From Hydrogenimonas sp. (lineage in GTDB: Bacteria; Campylobacterota; Campylobacteria; Campylobacterales; Hydrogenimonadaceae): a stretch of DNA of 6,448 bases. Location: positions 1-6,448 of the forward strand of contig JAKIUX010000061.1 of assembly GCA_021647345.1 (NCBI GenBank), read 5' to 3'. The position numbers and the translations under genes are program-made. Positions 1 to 4,531 of this stretch are shown here, in pieces (position 1 is the first letter of the stretch; each line of letters starts with the position of its first letter). The notes beneath the pieces were generated by a model, which worked only from the letters and a program-made list of their open reading frames with translations, did no database searches and had not been told where the DNA came from.

Positions 1-1360
1 TCTTCAACCTTTCGGGTACCCTCTCGCGGCGCACAATGTCCTCAAGGCTCTCGGCCTCGCGTATCAGGTCTACCTCGCCGCCTTCCCCTATCAGCACCAC
101 GGCGGGCCTGTACCGGATGAACTGAATCCACTGGGTGGTGTTGTAGGCACCGACGGGGGAGAGTATAAGACGGGTCCCACGGGGTAGGGGGGGAAGGTGA
201 GCATTGTCGTGTACCACGGCGATGTTCATACAGAGTGGCCCAAAAAGGACACAGGGCTCGGTAGCTCCGCTCACTTCCCTGTCTATTTCCACGTTGAAGT
301 GGTACCAGAAGGCCGTAAAGAGGATATTGACACCGAAGTCCATGATCGTAGAGCGCCTGCCGTCCGAGAGGCGCTTGTTGGAGATGACTGTCCCGAGCAG
401 GAAGCCCGCATCGTCAATGAGTGCGCGCCCCGTCTCGAGGTAGAGATAGGGCAGTTCATCCGTATCGAAGCCGGCATTGAGGAGCGAGCCGGCAATCTGC
501 TCGGCATATTCCGAAATATCGGGAACGGCATCGGTGCCGAGCTGATACGAACCTTTTAGTGTGTTTTTCGAAGCAAAGCCACCGCCCATGTCGATGTAGC
601 TGATGTTTTTCTTATATCTGCGTTTGATGCCCAGTGCCAGGTCGGCCATCTTCGAAGCAGCTATGCCGTAGGCCGAAGCTGTGAGCATATACGTGCCGAT
701 GTGGCAGTGCAAGCCGATAAGGTTGAGTTTCTCCCCTGCCATGATCTTGTTGATCGCATCCCATGCCTGCCCGTTTTCATAATTAAATCCGAAGCGGTCC
801 CAGATCGGATACACCCCCGTGTCCATGTTCACGCGAATGGCTACGCGTGGTTTTTTGTGCATCTCATCGGCAATTTCGATAAGGCGGTAGAGCTCATCGA
901 GGTGGTCGATGTGGATGAGCGAATCGTTTTTCACGGAAATGCGCAGGTCTTCATCGGTCTTGTCGGGGCCGTTAAAGAGGATTTTTTCGGGAGGCACCCC
1001 GTTGCCAACTGCTTTGTGGTATTCGAAAATCGACACCACCTCGGCCCAGGAACCTTCCTGGTGAAATATCCGGCAGATGGCATTGAGGTAGTTGGTCTTG
1101 TATGACCAGGCAAACTGCACTTTGGGATAGCGGGTCTCGAAGATGCGTTTGGCATCGCGTATGTTCTCACGGATTTTTCGCTCGGAAAAGACGAAAAGGG
1201 GTGACCCGTACTCCTCGATCAGCGATTTTACCGAAACCCCGTCAATGTGGGTTACGGGCGTGTATTCGGTGCGCGTACCGAACTTGTTCATCAGTCCCGA
1301 GTTGAGGGGCTTGATCACCGGCCGCTCGTAGCTTTTCTTTTCCATTTCTTTTTCTTTCAT
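1..1360 (-). other. Type III PLP-dependent decarboxylase domain (DapDC/ODC-like), left end cut by the window
   Basis: From Met225 or Met230 of the chimeric frame the sequence is a fold-type III (alanine-racemase-like) amino acid decarboxylase. Visible motifs, in chimera numbering: SYKTN with the PLP lysine at 312, GLHCHIGT (441-447, the HxHIG motif), DMGGGF (481-486, phosphate-binding GGG), LETGRAL (532-538, the E-x-G-R motif), GPLC (598-601) and VGAYN (627-631). Only the C-terminal tail is missing at the window edge. Candidate substrates are meso-diaminopimelate, ornithine/lysine or a carboxy-polyamine; I cannot choose between them. The usual Cys-Glu/Asp-Ser-x-Asp around the catalytic cysteine reads Cys-Met-Asn-Ile here, so it may be a divergent subfamily. 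G+C counted on four sample lines is 50-63 percent, against about 38-50 percent in accC, glyA and accB. If expressed separately it could start at ATG 1360 or ATG 1345. An origin outside Campylobacterota, perhaps Bacteroidota, is a guess. Confidence 0.8.
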
Positions 1361-2032
1361 GCCTCTGGTGGTTACCGCCGGAGTTCCTATTCTTATCCCG
1401 CTTGCGATTAAAGGCTTGTTTTTATCAAAGGGAATGGTGTTTTTGTTTACAGTAACTCCCGCTTTATCAAGGGTCTGCTCGGCAACCTTACCGGTTAGCC
1501 CCATTACGGTTACATCAACAAGCATTAAATGGTTGTCCGTCCCTCCCGACACTATTCTTAATCCCCTTTCTGCAAGCTCTTTTGCAAGCTTTTTTGCCTC
1601 TTCAACCGATTTTATGGCTCCGTCGCTTCCGGGAATGACGGGTACTCCCGCCTCTTTCATCACCTGCTTCGCTTTGCTCTTGTCACTCATAAGAGCCATA
1701 ACCTCGACACTCGGGCCTATGAACTTTATGTTGTGGAACCTGCATATCTCTACAAAGTTCTGGTTTTCGCTCAAAAAGCCGTAACCCGGAAATATAGCGT
1801 CGCATTCGCTAACTTCGGCGGCCGCTATGATAGATGGAATATTTAGGTAGCTCTCAGCACTTTTTGGCCCGCCTATACAAATTGTTGCATCGGCAAGACG
1901 AAGGTAGCTGGCATCTTTGTCGGCAGTTGAGTAGACGGCTACCGCCTCCTTGCCCATCTCTTTAATGGTTCTGATTGCTCTTAGGGCGATCTCGCCGCGA
2001 TTGGCGATGAGAATACGTCTGATTTTAGCCAT
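1..2032 (-). CDS. In-frame three-part chimera: AccC N-terminus / GlyA C-terminus / type III PLP decarboxylase (partial)
   Basis: The frame opens at ATG 2032 and stays open for 677 codons to the left edge without a stop; I translated every codon. Residues 1 to ~150 match biotin carboxylase, ~153-228 match the C-terminal end of serine hydroxymethyltransferase, and ~225/230-677 match a fold-type III PLP decarboxylase. The start is four bases after the accB stop, as expected for accC in an accBC operon, so the 5' part is in its native place. I know of no natural protein with this architecture. Each enzyme is cut where the next begins: AccC loses its catalytic part, GlyA lacks its PLP lysine, and only the decarboxylase is nearly whole. 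Both joins fall on sequence that suits both neighbours, typical of assembly or amplification chimeras. A real recombination product cannot be excluded. The reading is certain; the biological reality is doubtful. Confidence 0.85.
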   Translation of the reverse strand, partial: MAKIRRILIANRGEIALRAIRTIKEMGKEAVAVYSTADKDASYLRLADATICIGGPKSAESYLNIPSIIAAAEVSECDAIFPGYGFLSENQNFVEICRFHNIKFIGPSVEVMALMSDKSKAKQVMKEAGVPVIPGSDGAIKSVEEAKKLAKELAERGLRIVSGGTDNHLMLVDVTVMGLTGKVAEQTLDKAGVTVNKNTIPFDKNKPLIASGIRIGTPAVTTRGMKEKEMEKKSYERPVIKPLNSGLMNKFGTRTEYTPVTHIDGVSVKSLIEEYGSPLFVFSERKIRENIRDAKRIFETRYPKVQFAWSYKTNYLNAICRIFHQEGSWAEVVSIFEYHKAVGNGVPPEKILFNGPDKTDEDLRISVKNDSLIHIDHLDELYRLIEIADEMHKKPRVAIRVNMDTGVYPIWDRFGFNYENGQAWDAINKIMAGEKLNLIGLHCHIGTYMLTASAYGIAASKMADLALGIKRRYKKNISYIDMGGGFASKNTLKGSYQLGTDAVPDISEYAEQIAGSLLNAGFDTDELPYLYLETGRALIDDAGFLLGTVISNKRLSDGRRSTIMDFGVNILFTAFWYHFNVEIDREVSGATEPCVLFGPLCMNIAVVHDNAHLPPLPRGTRLILSPVGAYNTTQWIQFIRYRPAVVLIGEGGEVDLIREAESLEDIVRRERVPERLK
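1361..1597 (-). pseudogene. glyA: Serine hydroxymethyltransferase (GlyA), internal C-terminal fragment
   Basis: Residues ~153-224 of the chimeric frame carry hallmark C-terminal SHMT sequence: [18 protein letters not shown], then GLTGK, a [14 protein letters not shown] block, and [14 protein letters not shown]. Arg214 in SGIRIGTP corresponds to the arginine that binds the substrate carboxylate in GlyA (Arg363 in E. coli). SHMT interconverts serine and glycine with tetrahydrofolate. Only about 70 of ~415 residues are present; the PLP-binding lysine region and the whole N-terminal large domain are absent, so it is not functional alone. The wording [13 protein letters not shown] with NKNTIPFD is unlike the Campylobacter GlyA I remember (VSDGTDNHLVL, NKNTVPGE) and closer to deltaproteobacterial or Gram-positive GlyA. 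This hints that the piece comes from another organism. That origin is inference from memory, not a search. Confidence 0.85.
1574..2032 (-). pseudogene. accC: Biotin carboxylase (AccC), 5' fragment only
   Basis: AccC carboxylates the biotin on AccB, using ATP and bicarbonate, in the first half-reaction of acetyl-CoA carboxylase. Residues 1-~150 of the chimeric frame show the classical N-terminal domain: [10 protein letters not shown] (about 9-19), SYLNIPSII (about 60-68), the PGYGFLSEN signature (about 82-90), FIGPS and MSDKSKAK (about 104-122), and [10 protein letters not shown]. The family is about 450 residues long. Everything after ~152 is missing: the second ATP-binding lysine, the glycine-rich GGGGRGM loop, the catalytic Glu/Arg residues and the C-terminal domain. 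The fragment cannot be an active carboxylase. It lies directly behind accB and shares its base composition, so the promoter-proximal end is native. Either the remainder exists in the real genome and was lost in a chimeric join, or this copy is broken. The 3' limit given is the far edge of the join zone. Confidence 0.85.
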
Positions 2033-2036
2033 CGGC

Positions 2037-2495
2037 TCAAACCTTTTCTACAAGAAAAAGCGGCATATCGTACTCTACGGGCTGGCCATCCTCCACAAGT
2101 ATCTCGATAACCTTGCAGTCGAACTCCGCTTCAAGCTCGTTCATGATCTTCATGGCTTCAAGAATACAAAGAGGCTGCCCCTTTCTTACGGTATCACCCT
2201 CTTTTACAAAAGGTGGAGAGTCCGGAGATGGAGCTCTGTAAAAAGTTCCAACCATGGGCGATGTGATGTAGACGGCATTGTCGGGGATGCTCTTCTCTTC
2301 GGCAGCGCTCTGTGTAGCGGCAGGCTGAGCGGCAGCCGCGGCCGGAGCGGGTGCCGCACTCTGCTGAACCGGCGCACTCTGAACCGATCCTCCCTTCTCC
2401 AGCGTCAGGCCGAAATCGCCGTTTTCGACCTTCAGCTTGCTTAGAGTACTGTTGTTAAAAACTTTTATCAGATCTTTTATCTCTTTCAGGTTCAT
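2037..2495 (-). CDS. accB: Acetyl-CoA carboxylase biotin carboxyl carrier protein (BCCP)
   Basis: This 152-residue protein is the cytoplasmic carrier that holds biotin and shuttles carboxyl groups between AccC and the AccAD carboxyltransferase for malonyl-CoA synthesis. It has the family's three parts. The N-terminal helix region (1-~35) is followed by a flexible Ala/Pro/Gln-rich linker (about 37-66), then the biotinyl domain (about 74-152) with the EAMKIMNE motif; Lys116 is the expected biotinylation site. The [10 protein letters not shown] segment (88-97) is the protruding thumb typical of acetyl-CoA carboxylase BCCPs, which separates it from other biotinyl domains. Length is close to E. 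coli AccB (156). The start is supported by GGAG eight bases upstream. The frame downstream begins four bases after the stop, so accB and accC are translationally close and surely one operon. The gene itself is intact; its partner is not. Confidence 0.96.
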   Translation of the reverse strand: MNLKEIKDLIKVFNNSTLSKLKVENGDFGLTLEKGGSVQSAPVQQSAAPAPAAAAAQPAATQSAAEEKSIPDNAVYITSPMVGTFYRAPSPDSPPFVKEGDTVRKGQPLCILEAMKIMNELEAEFDCKVIEILVEDGQPVEYDMPLFLVEKV

Positions 2496-2597
2496 ACTTT
2501 ACTCCGAATTATGGGGATTTAATTTGATATAATAACACAATTTTTTTGAGCCGAACCATAAGCTTTTTGGCCGTAAAAAACTATCAAAGGAGAGCCG
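2496..2597. promoter_or_regulatory. Divergent accB / dcd promoter region
   Basis: This 102-base gap separates two divergent genes and must hold both promoters. On the plus strand, GATATAATAA gives a perfect TATAAT -10 box at 2528-2533, with a T-rich stretch before it and no convincing -35, as is usual for the housekeeping sigma factor in Campylobacterota. It would give dcd a leader of about 58 bases. On the minus strand, TATTAT (2534-2529) is a reasonable -10 for accB with a leader near 25 bases. The two boxes overlap almost completely, so polymerases bound for each direction would compete. The dcd ribosome binding site is AAGGAG at 2587-2592, five bases before ATG. Confidence 0.6.
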
Positions 2598-3161
2598 ATG
2601 GGGCTTAAGAGCGACCGCTGGATAAGAGAGACCTCTTTAAAGCATAAAATGATAGAGCCGTTTTGCGAAGATCAGGTAGGCAAAGGGGTAGTCAGCTACG
2701 GCCTCAGCAGCTACGGCTACGACATACGCGTAAGCAACGAATTCAAGATCTTCACCAATGTCAACGCCGAGGTTGTAGACCCGAAAAAGTTCGACGATAG
2801 AAACGTTGTAGATATTGTCGACGATGTATGCATAGTGCCTCCAAACTCATTTGCGCTCGCAAGAACAGTAGAGTATTTCCGCATACCCAGAAATGTTCTG
2901 GCAATCTGCCTTGGCAAAAGCACCTACGCCCGCTGCGGCATCATCGTTAACGTCACCCCTTTCGAGCCTGAGTTCGAAGGTCACATCACCATAGAGATCT
3001 CAAACACCACTCCGCTTCCGGCAAAAATTTACGCAAACGAAGGAATAGCCCAGGTTCTCTTCTTTGAAGGAGATGAGCCGTGTGAAGTGAGCTACAAAGA
3101 CAAAGCGGGCAAATATCAGGCTCAAACGGGCATAACACTGCCAAGAATTCTTGGAGATTGA
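2598..3161 (+). CDS. dcd: dCTP deaminase
   Basis: Dcd hydrolyses dCTP to dUTP and ammonia, supplying dUTP for dTMP synthesis; it acts as a cytoplasmic trimer of the dUTPase fold. The 187-residue product has normal length (E. coli 193). Key motifs: SSYGYDIR (37-44), the nucleotide-binding GKSTYARCG (106-114) with Ser108 and Arg112 in the places of E. coli Ser111 and Arg115, [18 protein letters not shown] (119-136) where Glu133 is the expected catalytic general base, and a C-terminal [11 protein letters not shown] segment (about 173-183) of the kind that closes over substrate. The Glu within IEISN argues for a deaminase rather than a plain dUTPase. Start choice is fixed by AAGGAG five bases upstream. 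It is divergent from accB and shares a TGATG stop/start with the cytochrome downstream, so the two are probably co-transcribed and translationally coupled. The functional link between them is not obvious. Confidence 0.96.
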   Translation: MGLKSDRWIRETSLKHKMIEPFCEDQVGKGVVSYGLSSYGYDIRVSNEFKIFTNVNAEVVDPKKFDDRNVVDIVDDVCIVPPNSFALARTVEYFRIPRNVLAICLGKSTYARCGIIVNVTPFEPEFEGHITIEISNTTPLPAKIYANEGIAQVLFFEGDEPCEVSYKDKAGKYQAQTGITLPRILGD

Positions 3162-3730
3162 TGTCTGACTTTTTGAAATATACACTCTCTATCTTCCTTC
3201 TGCTCCTCTTTGTAACGGTGCTCTTTTTTATAAATAGGCCGGAGCAAAAAGACACCGAAGCTAAACATCGGCATATGGAGCAAGAGAAGAGAAACGAGTG
3301 CATAGAGTGTTTGAAGAAGAGTTATGAAGAGCGTGTCGCGCTTCTAAACTCCAGCGCCTATCTTGAGCGCTATATCGAAGATATTATAAACAACGGCTCT
3401 TCGCAGAGTCTCGGCTACGCATACGGAGATATGCAGGGCGGATTTGCGGACAAAGAAGCGGCTCCAAAAATTGCCTCATATGTGGTTACACTCTCTGGAA
3501 GAAGACCGACACATCCGGAGTGGGTCAAAGAGGGGCAAACCTTCTACATAAGCAATTGCGGAGGGTGCCACGGCGAGGATGGCAAAGGGGTACATGGGAC
3601 ATTTCCGGACCTTACGAAAGATCCATTGATAGGAATTAAGAGGAGATTGGAGAGGGCGAAAGCCGATCTTACGCGTCGCAGTAGCGGCGTGCGACAGAGT
3701 GGACAAGGGACTCCAGCTCCTCTTCATTGA
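3161..3730 (+). CDS. Membrane-anchored c-type cytochrome, CcoP-like, with incomplete heme domains
   Basis: The 189-residue product starts at ATG 3161, inside the dcd stop (TGATG), with GGAG just upstream; a TTG one codon earlier is less likely. Residues ~7-24 form one hydrophobic helix that would anchor the protein in the inner membrane with the rest in the periplasm. A charged stretch follows, with CIECL at 47-51, a CxxC that lacks the heme-ligating His. Residues ~64-113 resemble the C-terminal half of a cytochrome c domain as in CcoP domain 1 (IINNG, a possible ligand Met91, then APKIASYVVTLSG). Residues ~119-153 resemble the N-terminal half of a second domain, with a proper heme motif CGGCH (133-137) and FPDLTK. 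The expected second half with its Met ligand is absent. The last ~20 residues are antisense to the receiver gene and have no family character. An electron-transfer role is inferred; a degenerate or truncated gene is possible. Confidence 0.75.
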   Translation: MSDFLKYTLSIFLLLLFVTVLFFINRPEQKDTEAKHRHMEQEKRNECIECLKKSYEERVALLNSSAYLERYIEDIINNGSSQSLGYAYGDMQGGFADKEAAPKIASYVVTLSGRRPTHPEWVKEGQTFYISNCGGCHGEDGKGVHGTFPDLTKDPLIGIKRRLERAKADLTRRSSGVRQSGQGTPAPLH

Positions 3731-4040
3731 AGGGTTTGACAAGATAGCCCTCCACCTCTATACCGAGAGCCTTTTTCAGAGTACCCTGATCTTTGTACGC
3801 AGTGATCAGAATAATCGCGCAGCCGTGCTCAGTCTGAATCTCTTCGCATATATCTATGCCGTCTTTTTCACCGTCGACCCTGATATCGGATATAACAAGG
3901 TCTACTCTCTCCTCGTCGGCGCACTTGAGCGCTTCTTTACCATTCGTCGCAATCATAAGAACCTTGTGTCCCATTCCCTCAAGAACCGTCTCTATGTGAA
4001 GCCCTATGATCACCTCATCTTCTATTATTAGAACATTCAT
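3669..4040 (-). CDS. Stand-alone receiver-domain response regulator (CheY-like)
   Basis: The 123-residue protein is a single REC domain with no output domain. It has the acidic pocket E7/D8 (LIIEDE), the phosphoacceptor Asp52 (LVISDIR), the switch Thr80 (LITAY), and the conserved Lys102 followed by Pro (LVKPF). It would be phosphorylated by a sensor kinase and act by protein-protein contact, as CheY does or as a phosphorelay intermediate; the partner kinase is not in the window. I chose ATG 4040 because the receiver fold begins exactly there and GGAAG lies ~11 bases upstream. An upstream in-frame extension to 4172 has no domain character and overlaps another small ORF. It converges on the cytochrome gene and the two 3' ends overlap by 62 bases. 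It may be co-transcribed with the small ORF 38 bases upstream. Confidence 0.9.
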   Translation of the reverse strand: MNVLIIEDEVIIGLHIETVLEGMGHKVLMIATNGKEALKCADEERVDLVISDIRVDGEKDGIDICEEIQTEHGCAIILITAYKDQGTLKKALGIEVEGYLVKPFNEEELESLVHSVARRYCDA

Positions 4041-4068
4041 TTTCGTTTTATCTTCCGGCTTATTCGCC

Positions 4069-4089
4069 AAAAAGCCTTTTAAGCTTTTT
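4069..4089 (-). terminator. Weak hairpin with U-run between the small ORF and the receiver gene
   Basis: On the minus strand AAAAAGC, a seven-base loop and GCTTTTT can pair into a 7-bp stem whose 3' arm ends in five T. It overlaps the small ORF stop codon and lies 28 bases before the receiver start. The stem is AT-rich and weak, so it could be a partial terminator, an attenuator or chance. Position between a short ORF and a regulatory gene makes it worth recording. Confidence 0.3.
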
Positions 4090-4210
4090 CCAATCGAGCT
4101 TTTTGGGCAGTTACTACTTCTCCAATCATAGGTTTTATAGCTCTCACGCCATTGCACTTCGTAGCGTTCCAACCTTCGATTTTCCCGATAGTTCCGGCCA
4201 ATCTTTTCAT
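4079..4210 (-). CDS. Possible small basic protein, 43 residues, unknown function
   Basis: I do not recognise this product. The case for it being a gene is its ribosome binding site: AAAGGAG lies six bases before ATG 4210, one of the best in the window. A plausible -10 box (TAGAAT, minus strand 4241-4236) sits about 20 bases further upstream. The protein starts MKRLAGTIGKIEG and ends KARLEKA. It is rich in Lys and Arg, has one Cys (about residue 19), no membrane helix and no signal peptide. A longer in-frame start at 4261 has no ribosome binding site. It precedes the receiver gene by 38 bases on the same strand with a weak hairpin between, so it could be a leader peptide or a small regulatory partner. 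Without homologues this remains tentative; codon-like sequence by chance is the alternative. Confidence 0.45.
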   Translation of the reverse strand: MKRLAGTIGKIEGWNATKCNGVRAIKPMIGEVVTAQKARLEKA

Positions 4211-4235
4211 CGCCCTCTCCTTTCGACCGTTATCG

Positions 4236-4241
4236 ATTCTA
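4236..4241 (-). promoter_or_regulatory. Putative -10 box for small ORF / receiver unit
   Basis: On the minus strand GGTAGAATCG contains TAGAAT, one mismatch class away from TATAAT, about 25 bases before ATG 4210. A TTGCCG lies 14 bases upstream, which is too close for a standard -35. Campylobacterota promoters often lack a clear -35, so the -10 alone is suggestive only. Confidence 0.35.
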
Positions 4242-4277
4242 CCAAAACATAGAAACGGCAACTGTATATTTTTTAAC

Positions 4278-4295
4278 CTTCGGAAATTTCCGAAG
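4278..4295. repeat. 18-bp perfect palindrome, possible operator
   Basis: CTTCGGAAA is followed at once by its exact reverse complement TTTCCGAAG. The dyad centre lies about 45 bases upstream of the putative -10 of the small ORF on the minus strand. It has no following T-run, so it is more like a dimeric regulator site than a terminator. No known operator consensus was recognised. Confidence 0.5.
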
Positions 4296-4514
4296 CACGA
4301 CTCAGCCTCTTTGCTTTTCGATATTCAACGAAATTGTGCCGCACAATCGTGTATTAATCGCGAAAAAGATTTCGCTCACCTCTTAAGCCAAATAAATAAT
4401 ATTGTTTTTTATAAATTACATCTTAACATAAATTTTCCATAGCTCTTCGCGTGTAAGATAGAACTATAGTTGGTATTAGGTTAACGAATGTGAATTGGAG
4501 TTTAATATAGTCAT

Positions 4515-4531
4515 TGCTCTTAAAAAGAGCA
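4515..4531 (-). repeat. Short hairpin overlapping the asnB stop codon
   Basis: TGCTCTT and AAGAGCA form a 7-bp stem around a three-base loop, spanning the TAA of asnB. On the minus strand it is followed by ATGACTATATT rather than a T-run, so it is not a standard intrinsic terminator. It may mark or protect the mRNA 3' end. No better asnB terminator was seen. Confidence 0.35.

Larger units (their letters stand above)
4211..4519. other. Non-coding AT-rich intergenic region with inverted repeats
   Basis: This 309-base stretch lies between the asnB stop and the small ORF. I see no gene in it. It holds an 18-bp perfect palindrome (4278-4295), ATTGTG-CCG-CACAAT (4333-4347) and GCGAAA-AAGA-TTTCGC (4360-4375), none followed by a T-run in either direction. 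The part from 4376 to 4512 is very AT-rich and featureless to my eye. The promoter of the small ORF and receiver gene is expected near 4236-4260. No tRNA-like fold was recognised. Confidence 0.6.

Noticed and set aside
197..1105. Plus-strand open frames (197-559 and 701-1105)
   Set aside because: Complement of the decarboxylase, a high-G+C gene that leaves long antisense frames open; no domain character.
1359..1784. Plus-strand open frame of 141 codons with hydrophobic stretches
   Set aside because: It is the antisense shadow of the chimeric minus-strand frame, whose translation matches AccC and GlyA motifs residue by residue.
1950..2444. Plus-strand open frame of 164 codons
   Set aside because: Antisense of accC/accB, low-complexity Arg/Ser-rich protein, no ribosome binding site; accB on the other strand is certain.
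4041..4172. N-terminal extension of the receiver protein by 44 residues
   Set aside because: The receiver fold begins at MNVLIIEDE; the extension has no domain features, no ribosome site and overlaps the small ORF in another frame.
4333..4347. ATTGTG-CCG-CACAAT as a CRP/FNR-type operator
   Set aside because: The spacing does not fit TGTGA-N6-TCACA or TTGAT-N4-ATCAA; kept only as an inverted repeat.
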